In this document: piece after piece, positions 36,304 to 46,350 of the stretch
Layout of the letters: each line of letters starts with the position of its first letter
Position numbering within the stretch: the first letter of the stretch is position 1
DNA from: Limosilactobacillus pontis
GTDB lineage: Bacteria; Bacillota; Bacilli; Lactobacillales; Lactobacillaceae
DNA length: 64,000 bases
Reading direction: 5' to 3'
Assembly: GCF_002940945.1 (NCBI RefSeq)
Contig: NZ_PNFV01000001.1
Span: forward strand, 124,001 to 188,000
The notes under the pieces: model-generated
Told to the model about the DNA's origin: nothing
What the model saw: the letters and a program-made list of their open reading frames with translations, nothing else
Database searches by the model: none
Position numbers and translations under genes: made by a program

Positions 36304-37147
36304 TATCAGAGAGCTCCTTTCTTACTTGATCGCAAAGAGAACAATAGCTATTAAAATCTCTAATTGTTGTTAAATCTCCCTTGAAACTCTTGGTTAAAAT
36401 AAGTTGCTTAACAAGTCGCTTAATCAAATATAACTTTCGTTCTCCAAAAGACATATTCCATGGCTTCTTACTGCCAATAAAATGAAGTGCTTTAATTGAA
36501 CTATTCCCCAAGACTGTACTTACATAATAAGGTTCATATAAAGCAAAAACATTATATTTTTCATTCATCTCAAGTTTAGGGTTTTTAGACCACTTTGGAT
36601 ATCCCATATGAATTATATCTTGGTCACCAATTCCGCTTTCGCCATATCGATCGATATTCTCTTTCATTATGGTAAATAATCTTTCATCTTCCCCCTTCTG
36701 AGGAGTAATAACCATAACACCCGAATTTAACGACTTTTCCCACTCTTCATTCCCGGAATAAGACTTTCCTGCAAACACCGCTGACATATTAGGCTTATCA
36801 AATAATTCATCAATATTTTCCTTCACAAAAATATCTGAATCTAGGAATACTAACTTATCAAAATCAGTCATACCAAAGATGTACAATTTTCCAAAGGTTT
36901 TATCCCACTGCGATTGATTCACCGTTTTATTATTTTCCGATACTTCTTTAGGCAACTTGATATCTTTAACCTTAATATACTTAATATCCATTTTTTCTAA
37001 AACTTCGAGTGTTTTATTACTAACAGCATTTGATACCAATACTACAATTGGTTTTTTACTTCTAACCGCTTTTAGTGATTCAATGAGCGCTAATGTACCT
37101 ATTAAATAATTATCTGAACCCAAAAAAGTAATATAACTATATTTCAT
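36296..37147 (-). CDS. Glycosyltransferase family 8-like protein
   Basis: A 283-residue GT-A fold enzyme resembling glycogenin/galactinol-synthase type GT8. The DxD metal site is visible in KLVFLDSDIFV, followed by NSGVMVITP, GDQDIIH and ALHFIGSKKPW. It transfers a hexose from a nucleotide sugar onto the EPS repeat unit. The ATG overlaps the preceding GT2 stop by four bases. Confidence 0.85.
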   Translation of the reverse strand: MKYSYITFLGSDNYLIGTLALIESLKAVRSKKPIVVLVSNAVSNKTLEVLEKMDIKYIKVKDIKLPKEVSENNKTVNQSQWDKTFGKLYIFGMTDFDKLVFLDSDIFVKENIDELFDKPNMSAVFAGKSYSGNEEWEKSLNSGVMVITPQKGEDERLFTIMKENIDRYGESGIGDQDIIHMGYPKWSKNPKLEMNEKYNVFALYEPYYVSTVLGNSSIKALHFIGSKKPWNMSFGERKLYLIKRLVKQLILTKSFKGDLTTIRDFNSYCSLCDQVRKELSDNV

Positions 37148-38052
37148 TTTTCTTTTCTTATTATGTTCCTTAGAAATTTATTTTTTAGTTCTCTACGTGC
37201 AAAAGAGTTAGTGCATAATAATTTTACCCTATCCGTAGATCGTAAAATTACTGACTTATTACTATACTTTATAATATTAAAGTAATCAACAATATCAGAT
37301 CTCAACTTTTTCCCTTCAGGTTTTCTCTTAAACGATTCAATGTCGTTAATAGATGGTATTTCCTTCTGGGAGTACATTGCTTGTAAATAGATGCTCGTTA
37401 CTATTTGGTCAATATTATTCGTATGTGAAATACTTAAATCATTGATTCTGTATCTTAATAATGGTTTGGTGTATACACCATACCTAAATCCATCTACTGC
37501 TCCCCTTAAAATAAAATCATAATCCTCACATGCATTTATATCTCTATATCCCTTTAGCCTAAGGAAAATTTCTCTAGTACCTAACCAGGTAGGATGAGGC
37601 ATGCAATCACCATATTTTAGATATTCCTTTATTCTCTTATCCCTTTGAGGATATCCTGTGATTATCCCACTGTTGTTGCCATCCATATCCATATCAGACA
37701 CATTTGACGCGACTAAATCCAGATGGTTTCTTTGGAGAAACTTAAGTTCATCCTCTAAACGCGTATTGATAGCTATATCATCCGCATCCATTCTCGCAAT
37801 ATAATCACCATGAGAAGCCTCGATCAACCGATTCAGCGTTTTAGGCAAACCTAAGTTCACAAGATTTCGCATAATTTTAATGCGAGAATCTTTTTTAGTA
37901 AACTCTATAATTTTATTGTTATTTTTTGATGCTGGATTATCCAAGCAAACCAAAATCTCTAAGTTAGTATATGTCTGATTCATAATTGAATTAAGAGATT
38001 CAATTATCAGTGACAGTGGCTCGTTATATGTCGACATAATAACGCTAATCAT
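37144..38052 (-). CDS. Family 2 glycosyltransferase
   Basis: A 302-residue GT2 enzyme: ISVIMSTYNEPLSLIIESLNSIMNQTYTN at the start, the metal-binding YIARMDADDIA near residue 90, and ACEDYDFILR as the catalytic-base region. One of three GT2 enzymes in the operon; donor and acceptor are unknown. No transmembrane segments are evident. Confidence 0.9.
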   Translation of the reverse strand: MISVIMSTYNEPLSLIIESLNSIMNQTYTNLEILVCLDNPASKNNNKIIEFTKKDSRIKIMRNLVNLGLPKTLNRLIEASHGDYIARMDADDIAINTRLEDELKFLQRNHLDLVASNVSDMDMDGNNSGIITGYPQRDKRIKEYLKYGDCMPHPTWLGTREIFLRLKGYRDINACEDYDFILRGAVDGFRYGVYTKPLLRYRINDLSISHTNNIDQIVTSIYLQAMYSQKEIPSINDIESFKRKPEGKKLRSDIVDYFNIIKYSNKSVILRSTDRVKLLCTNSFARRELKNKFLRNIIRKEK

Positions 38053-38063
38053 AATAGCCCTTC

Positions 38064-39035
38064 TTATTTAAGATATTTTTTATGCCTAGAGAAATCTCCC
38101 TTTAGTCCATCTCGAACTGAAACAATATATAATTTCCATCCTTGAAAGTCAAGATGACGAGTTATCAAAAAGAGCCAGGTATATTGTAAAAATTTCAAAG
38201 GAATCTTATAAGCTTGGCCGTAATTTTTATAAATGTATGTATAGTTTCTGGCCAAACAAACCATTCGTAGTTTTGAATCAACGTATGGAGCCGTAAAAAG
38301 TCCAAAGCAAATTTTAACCAATGGTAATTTCTGCGATGGATGATAAAACTTAGCTTTCAATAAGGTTACAGGATTTATTCCTTGCTTTTTACATCTCCAA
38401 TAATGGTCATACTCATCACCCCAAATGAAGAAGTCCTTATTGACATACCCTACTTTTTGCAAGCACTTACTAGATAAAAGCACTCCATTGAAAGGAGTAA
38501 CAAAATCCATAATGTCTCCCCAAGACTTACAAAGTTCTGAGTATTCAGTAGTTTTTACACCATCTTTTTTGCGAACAGGCCATGAAAGTTTGCTATGATC
38601 ATCAATATCAATTGAAGCAGGCATTATGTAATCATAACTAATCGAATATGGTAATAGTTCCTTTAAACAATCTTTAGACGGGTAACCATCATCGTCCATC
38701 ATCCAGTATAAATCCGTCTTTAAATTTTCAAATGCCTCCTGCATTGCCGTAGAAAACCCATAGGAACCCCCACCGTTATGATCACTTGAATAAACGTATA
38801 TATGAACATTATGGATGTTGCCGACCCTTTCCATTTTGTTAGTTTTTGTTTCTAAAATATTAAGATGAAATCTTTCTTTCAGTAAATTCAATGTACCATC
38901 ATCTGAACAGTTATCCATAATCAAAATATTGTCCGGTTTAGAAATCTGCTTCAAGAGATGATCTATACAATTCATTAGTTCTTTTTTTCGATTATAGGTC
39001 ACTACTATAGCTGTTACTGTTTTATCAGTCATCAA
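38064..39035 (-). CDS. GlfT-like GT2, putative galactofuranosyltransferase
   Basis: A 323-residue GT2 of the GlfT/rhamnosyl subclass (TAIVVTYNRKKELMNCIDHLLKQ, YWMMDDDGYPSKDCL with a DDD metal motif, FFIWGDEYDHYWRCKKQG as catalytic region). Members of this subgroup often use UDP-galactofuranose or dTDP-rhamnose. The presence of glf in the same operon favours galactofuranose. It overlaps the upstream GT4 gene by 11 bases. Confidence 0.82.
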   Translation of the reverse strand: MMTDKTVTAIVVTYNRKKELMNCIDHLLKQISKPDNILIMDNCSDDGTLNLLKERFHLNILETKTNKMERVGNIHNVHIYVYSSDHNGGGSYGFSTAMQEAFENLKTDLYWMMDDDGYPSKDCLKELLPYSISYDYIMPASIDIDDHSKLSWPVRKKDGVKTTEYSELCKSWGDIMDFVTPFNGVLLSSKCLQKVGYVNKDFFIWGDEYDHYWRCKKQGINPVTLLKAKFYHPSQKLPLVKICFGLFTAPYVDSKLRMVCLARNYTYIYKNYGQAYKIPLKFLQYTWLFLITRHLDFQGWKLYIVSVRDGLKGDFSRHKKYLK

Positions 39036-40104
39036 AAAAACTCCTCAATTGTTTCTTACCCTTCTCTGTTATAAACTCTGCTCGCTTAATTGCTTCATCT
39101 TCGTAAATAGGATTATGCAAGGCCTCTTTAATTTTACTAGCAAGCATTTTTGAATCTCGCGGTCTATACAAATAACCGTACTTTCCTTGCAGTAAAATCT
39201 CAGAGGGGCCAACCTGACAATCAGAGGCGATTACTGTGCAACCACACATCAATGCTTCCAGTATTGCCATTGAGAATCCTTCAGAAATCGAAGAATGTAT
39301 GTATAATTTAGCGTGTTTCATATACTTATAAGGATTCACCTGATTGCCTATTAACATAACATTATCAGTCAAGTTCATATTCTCAACCATTTTCTTCAAT
39401 CTGCCAATATCTGGGCCATTACCAGCGATTACCATTTTATATTTATCCCTGATTTTAGTCGGTAATAATGAATATCCTTTTAATAAAGTTATGTAATCTT
39501 TGGAACGAAAGTCAATTCGAGCGGCCATAAAAAAGTAATTTTTTAACCTAATATCTTCTTCCGAAAGCTTTATTATATGACTAATATCTACAAAATTCGT
39601 GCAAACCAAAGAATTTTCTTTACACAAATTTTTGCTAAGAGACATTTTGTAAAAAAGATCTCTTTGAGATTCTGAAATAAAAATTATTTTAGAACATTTC
39701 TTTAGCAAATACCAATACAGTCGATATGTTTTAGCATTCGTTAACGCATAAGGATTACAATGGACCCAAGAAAAAAAAGTTTTAGGACTTGTTATATACG
39801 AAAACAGAAGCGTAGTAAGTGTATCACTAAAATTTATGACTCTATAATCATTACTTTGAAACTTCTTTCGATATTTATAAGCGATAAATATAGTCTTAAA
39901 AAGGCCAACTATATTGCGCTTTATTAAATATTTATTCTGTAAAATAGATACATTTTTAGGTAAAGAATCTATCAAATAGTTATCTTTAGAGTTGTGTACG
40001 GGAAATAGTAATATCTCCTTATCTGTGTTTCTTGCTATATTTAAGAATACACTTTCAACCCCACCAGTCTTAAATTGATTTGTTATAAAGACATATTTTT
40101 TCAT
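39025..40104 (-). CDS. Family 4 glycosyltransferase
   Basis: A 359-residue GT-B enzyme with the retaining GT4 C-terminal signature (KMVIAGNGPDIGRLKKMV, IHSSISEGFSMAILEALMCGCTVIASD). The N-terminal FITNQFKTGGVESVFLNIA is typical of EPS GT4 enzymes. A terminator-like hairpin (40134-40166) lies between it and the upstream polymerase. Confidence 0.9.
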   Translation of the reverse strand: MKKYVFITNQFKTGGVESVFLNIARNTDKEILLFPVHNSKDNYLIDSLPKNVSILQNKYLIKRNIVGLFKTIFIAYKYRKKFQSNDYRVINFSDTLTTLLFSYITSPKTFFSWVHCNPYALTNAKTYRLYWYLLKKCSKIIFISESQRDLFYKMSLSKNLCKENSLVCTNFVDISHIIKLSEEDIRLKNYFFMAARIDFRSKDYITLLKGYSLLPTKIRDKYKMVIAGNGPDIGRLKKMVENMNLTDNVMLIGNQVNPYKYMKHAKLYIHSSISEGFSMAILEALMCGCTVIASDCQVGPSEILLQGKYGYLYRPRDSKMLASKIKEALHNPIYEDEAIKRAEFITEKGKKQLRSFFDD

Positions 40105-40133
40105 TATTAATACTCCACCTTAATCAGATAAAC

Positions 40134-40166
40134 AAAAATGCCTGTATAAATTAAAATTAGCAGGCA
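40134..40166 (-). terminator. Hairpin between wzy and GT4
   Basis: On the minus strand TGCCTG and CAGGCA are separated by about 16 AT-rich bases and followed by TTTTTG. It probably attenuates rather than stops operon transcription. Confidence 0.5.
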
Positions 40167-40176
40167 TAAATTAACT

Positions 40177-41436
40177 TTATTTTATGTTAATACGTTTAGA
40201 AAGCAGGATAGCACACACAATCGTATACACTATGTAGCTAAATGATATCAATACTTCACCTTTAAATTCAAAGAACACTAAGAAAATAATAATAATGAAG
40301 AGGAGAAAACTTCCATTCCTCTTTGTAAAGTTTTTATTTATTACGCTTAGTAATGGCAAAATTGTTGCATAATACAACAGCTCAAAGTATATACCCCCAA
40401 ATAGTAACGGTCGTAAAAAGCCAACGTCCGTTCCCATGTAGTATCGACCTGCTACGTTATAATATCCATCTCCCCAAAAGAATGTTTTTGCTCCTGGCCA
40501 AAAATACATATTGCCCAGGGCTTCCGTAGACTTCGTTGTAAATGTTCCATAATCAAGATAATTAAAGAAGCCTTCAAACATCCATCTAATACTACTTATC
40601 TGTTGCAAATAACTTGCATTGGCTACAAACAAAATAACTATTAAAACGGCTGAAAAAATCGAACCAGACAAAATAGCAAATTTTTTATATTTAATTGCTA
40701 AATAAACCAATGTAATAACAATAAGTAGAACTGAGGCAAATAACCCCACACGTCCATACATTGCAGTACCTACTAGAGAGATAGTCATCCTCCACACATA
40801 CTTACTAATGGACTCTTCTTTTCCAATTTTATTAACTATCATAAAGCAACATAACAAGACAGCTGCTGCACACATTAATGTACAACCAAATCCTGAAAAA
40901 CCTAGCAGCCCAAATCTTGTGTAATAATCTTGACTGTAAAATTCTTCTGCTCGACTGGATACTAATGTACTACTATCTAATATACTCATATAGAAAGAAT
41001 GGAGCCTTGGTATAAGCAGTACAATTGAACAGATGACATAAGAGTTAATTGCATCAATTAATAAGTTTATATATCTAATGACCGAGTTGCTTAAAATAAC
41101 AGTTCCGGTCAAGACAAAAATTCTACCCCAACACGTAAGAAGAAGAATAGTATAACTGTAATCCCCAGTACCCTTAAAAAAAGGAATTAAAGCGGAAAAA
41201 ATTGTCAAAGCAAGAAACAATAGCAAATATAAAAAGTAACGAGAAATATATCCTCTTTCGATTCTTGCACTAAATAATTTATAGAAAAAATAAACGGTAA
41301 ATAATATGGATACACCGTAAAAAATAATATTTTGGTATACCACTATGCCTCTTAAATAAAAGGGAAAGAGTACATACATTAACCAAAGTACTCTTATAAG
41401 CCTAAATTTTTCAGTTTGTTTATTCTCTTTATACAT
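40177..41436 (-). CDS. Wzy-type polysaccharide polymerase
   Basis: A 419-residue polytopic membrane protein with about 10-12 helices and a large loop between residues about 270 and 350, the usual Wzy layout. Sequence conservation is low, so the call rests on topology and on position between the GT and flippase genes. It would polymerise lipid-linked repeat units outside the membrane. AT-rich. Confidence 0.75.
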   Translation of the reverse strand: MYKENKQTEKFRLIRVLWLMYVLFPFYLRGIVVYQNIIFYGVSILFTVYFFYKLFSARIERGYISRYFLYLLLFLALTIFSALIPFFKGTGDYSYTILLLTCWGRIFVLTGTVILSNSVIRYINLLIDAINSYVICSIVLLIPRLHSFYMSILDSSTLVSSRAEEFYSQDYYTRFGLLGFSGFGCTLMCAAAVLLCCFMIVNKIGKEESISKYVWRMTISLVGTAMYGRVGLFASVLLIVITLVYLAIKYKKFAILSGSIFSAVLIVILFVANASYLQQISSIRWMFEGFFNYLDYGTFTTKSTEALGNMYFWPGAKTFFWGDGYYNVAGRYYMGTDVGFLRPLLFGGIYFELLYYATILPLLSVINKNFTKRNGSFLLFIIIIFLVFFEFKGEVLISFSYIVYTIVCAILLSKRINIK

Positions 41437-41438
41437 GA

Positions 41439-42209
41439 TTAATAGTATTTCTTAACCCCGGCATACGCCCACTTAGCAACACTCAATAAACTTGTAAATT
41501 CCGATTGATGTAATTGGGTTCTATAGAATTTGTAGTGTTTCTTGATTAGTTTAATCTTATTACTGGTTAATGAGCCTTTTCTGACACGGTATTTTGCTAA
41601 GACCTTCGGATTCCCGTATGCGACACCCTCTAATGCTATAACATCAAACCAAAAAGCGTAGTCATCCAACAAACTATTCAACTCTACCTTAAGGAAAACT
41701 TTCCCATACTTTGATTGATCATATAAACCTGTCAAACAACCAACATTATCAACTGATTGCATATCTTTCGATGTAATAATTGCCTTAGCCATAACAGGTC
41801 TCATTATCTCGTTTGATTGCTCATCAATCCTCAGATACGAAGAACAAACGCAAACAGACCCTTTCTGCCTAATAAACCTAACCTGACTATCTAAAAAGCC
41901 GGGTAACCAGATATCGTCTGAATCAAGTAAAGCCAAATACTGTCCTTTAGATTGCCTTATTCCATTATTTCTTGCTGCAGCTGACCCTGCGTTTCGTTGC
42001 TGAATTAGGTGAATCCTTTGGTCATCCTTTGCATAGTTTTGAACGATAGAGGCAGAGCTATCACGAGAACCATCATCAATAACCAATAATTCCCATTTTT
42101 GATAAGTCTGGTTCAACACGGATTTAATTGTCTCATCTATGAACTGTTCACCATTATAACAAGGCATAACTATTGAAACCAGACCTGATGTTAACTCTTC
42201 TTTATTCAT
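41439..42209 (-). CDS. Family 2 glycosyltransferase
   Basis: A 256-residue GT2 enzyme (VSIVMPCYNGEQFIDETIKSVLNQTYQKWELLVIDDGSRDSS; YLALLDSDDIW as metal site; DYAFWFDVI as catalytic region). It is the first transferase after the priming enzyme, so it probably adds the second sugar. It starts 12 bases after the priming transferase ends. Confidence 0.9.
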   Translation of the reverse strand: MNKEELTSGLVSIVMPCYNGEQFIDETIKSVLNQTYQKWELLVIDDGSRDSSASIVQNYAKDDQRIHLIQQRNAGSAAARNNGIRQSKGQYLALLDSDDIWLPGFLDSQVRFIRQKGSVCVCSSYLRIDEQSNEIMRPVMAKAIITSKDMQSVDNVGCLTGLYDQSKYGKVFLKVELNSLLDDYAFWFDVIALEGVAYGNPKVLAKYRVRKGSLTSNKIKLIKKHYKFYRTQLHQSEFTSLLSVAKWAYAGVKKYY

Positions 42210-42221
42210 GACCTATCAACC

Positions 42222-42855
42222 CTACTTCTTCCCTTCATGTATTCCACGACTACGAACAACATCGCTAACAGTTTTAGCTAAAATTTTCAAATCCAGTAAG
42301 AAAGATATACTATTAGCATATTCTGCATCGTACTTTGCTTTCTCTTCGCCAATCAGTTCATCACGACCATTAACCTGTGCCAATCCCGTAATCCCAGGCA
42401 GTACTTTCTCAGCACCGTACTCGTCACGCCATGATAATACCTCTTTCTCCTTTGGAATTAGCGGGCCGTGGCCCTACTATACTCATATCGCCTCTAAGTA
42501 CATTCAGAAGCTGTGGCAACTCATCCAAGCTCGATTTGCGAAGCTTTTCACCTATTTTGGTAATATAAACCTCTGGATTTTCAAACTTCTCAGTAGCCAT
42601 TTGATGAGGTGCGTCAGTACGCATGGTTCTAAATTTATATATTTTAAACGGTACATCGTTTTTTCCTATACGAACCTGCTTAAATAGTATCGGATCCTCT
42701 TTAGAATCTGCTTTAATGCATATGGCTATAATCAACATTGGAATAGCAAAAATGATTAATGCAACCGAACTAACCATGATATCAAGTATTCGCTTAAAGA
42801 AATCACGATACCATAAGAATTTTGTTGTCTTTTCATCTGAATTAATCATTTGCAT
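42222..42855 (-). pseudogene. Priming sugar-phosphate transferase, frameshifted
   Basis: A WcaJ/EpsE-type undecaprenyl-phosphate hexose-1-phosphate transferase that would start every repeat unit. The first part is normal (FFKRILDIMVSSVALIIFAIPMLI, FKIYKFRTMRTDAP, SLDELPQLLNVLRGDMSIVGPRP), then one extra C in the run at 42463-42465 shifts the frame into a stop. The correct C-terminus (LIPKEKEVLSWRDEYG, ITGLAQVNGRDELIGEEK, VVRSRGIHEGKK) continues in another frame to 42222. Repaired length is about 210 residues, normal for the family. If real, EPS assembly is blocked unless another primer exists. Confidence 0.88.
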
Positions 42856-42878
42856 TGCGACTCCTACTCCCTAGTCTA

Positions 42879-43655
42879 TTAAAATAGCCAAAAATGTCTT
42901 TTCTTTTTCTTTAGCGGTTGTAAATCGTTAAGAGGTACATTCTCCCCATTGATAATTGAACGAGCATTCTGTTGATACTGATCCGCCAGTTCCTGACCGA
43001 ATTCATGTCGTAACTTGTGAAAAGCCTGGCGCATTTCATATTTTCGTCCTGGCAGATCATGCGCATCGGATGCAAAAACGTATCCTTGACCAGCCTCGAT
43101 CAACTGACGGCTAAAGTTCTCAACCTTTTTCCCAAAAGTACCAACATAAGAACTTGCCGTAATTTGTGACAAGCACCCCTTTTCTAGTAATTGGTAGATT
43201 TGATCAGGTTCAGCCATGATCTTGGTATTCCGTTCTGGGTGCACAATGACTGGTGTGATACCGCATTGCTGAATATCAAAGATCATCCGACTAGTGTAGT
43301 TTGGTACATCATCGTCAGGAAATTCTAGCATCATATACTTGCCGGCTGTATCCGCAAAAAGGATATCATCCTTATCTAAAGCATCTAGTAATTGCCCATT
43401 GATCCGAACTTCCTGACCAGGAAATACTGTCAGCGGAATATTATGGGCCTTAAGCTGCTCTTGGAACTCCTTTGTCCGTCGAATTACATCCTGTTTATGG
43501 TTCACATACCGACCGTTCATGTGGTGCGGTGTCAAGAGGGCGTGAGTAACCCCATTCTCCGTTGCTTCCCGGGCCAGTCGCAATGAGATATCCATACTTT
43601 TAGAACCATCGTCAATCCCCGGTAAAAGATGACAGTGGAGATCAACCATTACCAT
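42879..43655 (-). CDS. PHP-type tyrosine phosphatase (CpsB/Wzb)
   Basis: A 258-residue manganese-dependent phosphatase of the PHP fold (MVDLHCHLLPGIDDGSKSMDISL; later HPERN, FASDAHD). It dephosphorylates the BY-kinase and so controls chain length and export. The start overlaps the stop of the kinase gene by one base. Confidence 0.92.
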   Translation of the reverse strand: MVMVDLHCHLLPGIDDGSKSMDISLRLAREATENGVTHALLTPHHMNGRYVNHKQDVIRRTKEFQEQLKAHNIPLTVFPGQEVRINGQLLDALDKDDILFADTAGKYMMLEFPDDDVPNYTSRMIFDIQQCGITPVIVHPERNTKIMAEPDQIYQLLEKGCLSQITASSYVGTFGKKVENFSRQLIEAGQGYVFASDAHDLPGRKYEMRQAFHKLRHEFGQELADQYQQNARSIINGENVPLNDLQPLKKKKRHFWLF

Positions 43656-44413
43656 TACTTATCGTCTCCATCATTACCATAACCGTAGCCATAACCGTAG
43701 CCGTAACCATAACCGGCAGAACCATCACTCGGCACATCATTCATTACATAGCCAAGCAGGTTAGCGTGGGCCAGCTTTAGGAGTTCAACGGCCCGCTTGG
43801 CACCAAGCTTCTGAGTTTGTCCCTGCTTAACCACAAGCACTACTGCATCTAGATAATGCGAAATGACCTGGGTGTCGGTAACTTCCAGCATTGGCGGTAC
43901 GTCGACAATCACCATGTCGTACCGTTCCTTAGCCGCCTTTAGAAAGTCCTTCATTCGCTGAGAACCTAACAACTCAGCCGGGTTTGGCGGCGTCGGGCCA
44001 CTCGGTAAAACAGATAGGTTTTCGATTCCACTCGGTTGGATAATCTTATTCAAGTCGATCGTCCGGGCGTGACTGGTTAAAATGGTGGTCAAGCCTTCAC
44101 GGTTGTCAAGATCAAAAGTCCGGTGCAAGATCGAACGCCGCAAATCAGCATCAACCAGCAGCACCTTTTGGCCGGTTTGTGCCCAGACCACCGCCAGGTT
44201 ATCGGTAACCGTTGACTTCCCCTCTGATACGTTAGCTGAGGTCAGCGCCAGCGTCTTAATTGGGTTATCGATCGCCATGAAATTGATGTTCGTCCGCAAG
44301 GTCCGAAACTGTTCGGAGATTGGGCTCTTCGGGTGGACAGCCGCAATCAGCTGGGCACCGTTATTGATTGTCGCGTTTGATTGATTCTTATTTCCACGAT
44401 GAAAAAGTGACAT
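43655..44413 (-). CDS. Bacterial tyrosine kinase (CpsD/EpsD)
   Basis: A 252-residue BY-kinase: Walker A (NVSEGKSTVTDNLA), Walker A' (VLLVDADLRRS) and Walker B (MVIVDVPPML). The C-terminus is a run of six Tyr-Gly units (near residues 235-247) that acts as the autophosphorylation cluster. It pairs with the membrane Wzz-like protein immediately upstream in the operon. Confidence 0.93.
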   Translation of the reverse strand: MSLFHRGNKNQSNATINNGAQLIAAVHPKSPISEQFRTLRTNINFMAIDNPIKTLALTSANVSEGKSTVTDNLAVVWAQTGQKVLLVDADLRRSILHRTFDLDNREGLTTILTSHARTIDLNKIIQPSGIENLSVLPSGPTPPNPAELLGSQRMKDFLKAAKERYDMVIVDVPPMLEVTDTQVISHYLDAVVLVVKQGQTQKLGAKRAVELLKLAHANLLGYVMNDVPSDGSAGYGYGYGYGYGYGNDGDDK

Positions 44414-44428
44414 TCCGCTCTCCTCCTT

Positions 44429-45220
44429 CTAGACCCGTCGTTCGGCATGCGTGTTATCTTCACGCCGTACCTGATTTGCCCTAAAGGCATGACTCAAGTG
44501 GAAATGATTAATGTGGCCAAGGTTGGTCAGACCAAGTTCCTTAGTCATGAAATCATCATCCTTGATAGTCGTGTCCATCAATTCCTTAACGATCAGGTAA
44601 ATGGCACTCAGCAATAGGCCAAGCACTGCTCCAGCCAGAGTAAATAGCTTAACGTTAGGGAATGACGGGCTATCCGGTGCCGCCGCTCGAGAAACGATCG
44701 TTACGTTGTTAACCGACATAATCTTCTTAATCTGCTTCTTAAATACCTGGGCGATCGTATTAGCCGTTGCCGCTGACAGGTTCGGGTCATCCGTTTTGAC
44801 GGCAACAGAGAAAACCTGAGAATTCTGTTGAGTACTAATCTTGACGGCATCCTTTAACTCACTGACCGGCATATTGTATGAACGGCCGTATTCACGCGCA
44901 ACTTCCGCACTGTTAAGCTGGTGACTAACCTTGTTCAATACCACCTGATTAGTGATCAAGTCCTTGTATGTGTTAATCATCTGAATATCAGCCTGCTGGT
45001 TAGTATAAGCAGCCCCATTAGCATCATTACTGTGCTTCTGGTTAACCAAAATCTCGGTTGTTGCCGTATACTTTGGCACCACCACAAACTGGGCAACTAC
45101 GAAGCCCAGCACCCCAGCAAGCAGGGTCCAGACGATCAGCATCTTGAAGTGCTTGCGCAGGATCGCCATCAGGCGGCTCAAATCAATCGTGTTGTTTAAT
45201 GTTTCTGACGAATTATTCAA
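44429..45220 (-). CDS. Chain-length determinant/Wzz-family membrane activator (CpsC)
   Basis: A 263-residue protein with two transmembrane helices (about 35-52 and 190-212) enclosing an extracellular loop, and a cytoplasmic tail that activates the BY-kinase. DLSRLMAILRKHFKMLI at the N-terminus and PSFPNVKLFTLAGAVLGLLLS before the second helix are typical. Confidence 0.92.
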   Translation of the reverse strand: MNNSSETLNNTIDLSRLMAILRKHFKMLIVWTLLAGVLGFVVAQFVVVPKYTATTEILVNQKHSNDANGAAYTNQQADIQMINTYKDLITNQVVLNKVSHQLNSAEVAREYGRSYNMPVSELKDAVKISTQQNSQVFSVAVKTDDPNLSAATANTIAQVFKKQIKKIMSVNNVTIVSRAAAPDSPSFPNVKLFTLAGAVLGLLLSAIYLIVKELMDTTIKDDDFMTKELGLTNLGHINHFHLSHAFRANQVRREDNTHAERRV

Positions 45221-45231
45221 AGCTCTACTCC

Positions 45232-46245
45232 TTAATTCTTAAGACTATTCTGTAATAGGTTCGTAATCCGTTGTTGTTCACTCGTTGGAACAACTTCAAA
45301 TGACTGACCATCAATTTCTTGACTACGACCTTGGACGTGATCTTGAACTACCTTTGTGTTAGCACCTCGATAGCTCTGCGCTAACTTAACCATATCATTA
45401 AAGGTCAGATCGGTTTGTGAACTGTTAGAAACGGACTTAAGGAAGGACCGATTCAATACTGTCTTGTATGAAACGGACTTCTTTAGCAAGGCTGTAATAA
45501 TTAGACGTTGCCGTTGCTGACGACCGTAATCACCCTGCGGATCCTCATGCCGCATCCGACTAAACTTCAATGCATTAGCACCATTCAGGTGATAAGTCTT
45601 ACCCTTAACAAAGGACACTCCTTCGTAGTCGAAAGTTAATGGAGACGTAACATCGACCCCGCCAACTTGGTTGATAGCCTTCTCAAGGCCACCCATGTTA
45701 ACCAAAACATAGTAATCAATCGGCACATCGAAGTGTTCCTGAACGGTCTTGACGCTCTCCTTGACTCCGCCAAAGGCGTAGGCCGCATTAATCTTGGCTG
45801 GTGAATCCTCTGGATAGTCTGGCAGGTTAACCTTCATATCCCGCGGCAGACTGACGATTGTCGTTGTCTTCTTTTGCGGGTTCAGGGTCATGATCATCAT
45901 CGTATCCGTCCGGCCCTTGTAATCCCGACCGAGGGCCCCAGTATCGGTTCCCAGCAGGAGGATCGATACTGGCCGCTTCTCATCCAAGACCTTAGCAGCG
46001 TTCCGGGATTTAGTGATCCCCGCGCTGTTGTACATGTCATTCGTGGTCGTCTTGAGGTTATGCCATGCCACTCCCGCAAAGAAGAGGGCCACTAGGACCA
46101 AGACGCCAACGACCCACCAGAAGATCTTCCAACCGCGGTGACGGCGGTGGTGCCGATGATGGTGGTGACGGTGAGGCTGCTGGGCTTCAGCGTCCATTGC
46201 TTCCCGACGTTCATCACTTGGATATTGATTATTTTCATCAGACAT
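45232..46245 (-). CDS. LytR-CpsA-Psr family ligase (EpsA-like)
   Basis: A 337-residue protein: a His/Arg-rich cytoplasmic N-terminus, one transmembrane helix (about 44-64), and an LCP domain (VSILLLGTDTGALGRDYKGRTDTMMIMTLNP, IVSLPRDMKVNL, FSRMRHEDPQGDYGRQQRQ). LCP enzymes attach lipid-linked polymers to peptidoglycan. First gene of the EPS operon, downstream of the promoter at 46322-46350. Confidence 0.92.
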   Translation of the reverse strand: MSDENNQYPSDERREAMDAEAQQPHRHHHHRHHRRHRGWKIFWWVVGVLVLVALFFAGVAWHNLKTTTNDMYNSAGITKSRNAAKVLDEKRPVSILLLGTDTGALGRDYKGRTDTMMIMTLNPQKKTTTIVSLPRDMKVNLPDYPEDSPAKINAAYAFGGVKESVKTVQEHFDVPIDYYVLVNMGGLEKAINQVGGVDVTSPLTFDYEGVSFVKGKTYHLNGANALKFSRMRHEDPQGDYGRQQRQRLIITALLKKSVSYKTVLNRSFLKSVSNSSQTDLTFNDMVKLAQSYRGANTKVVQDHVQGRSQEIDGQSFEVVPTSEQQRITNLLQNSLKN

Positions 46246-46321
46246 AAGATAACGTCTCCTATTGAGTTAATAATTTTAAGTTATCAAAACTTTAAAAAAT
46301 CTTTTAGTTTCACACTAAAAT

Positions 46322-46350
46322 AGTATGGCAACAATCTTTCATGGCGTCAA
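46322..46350 (-). promoter_or_regulatory. EPS operon promoter
   Basis: On the minus strand TTGACG (46350-46345) and CATACT (46327-46322) are 17 bases apart, about 80 bases upstream of the LCP start codon. Confidence 0.6.
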
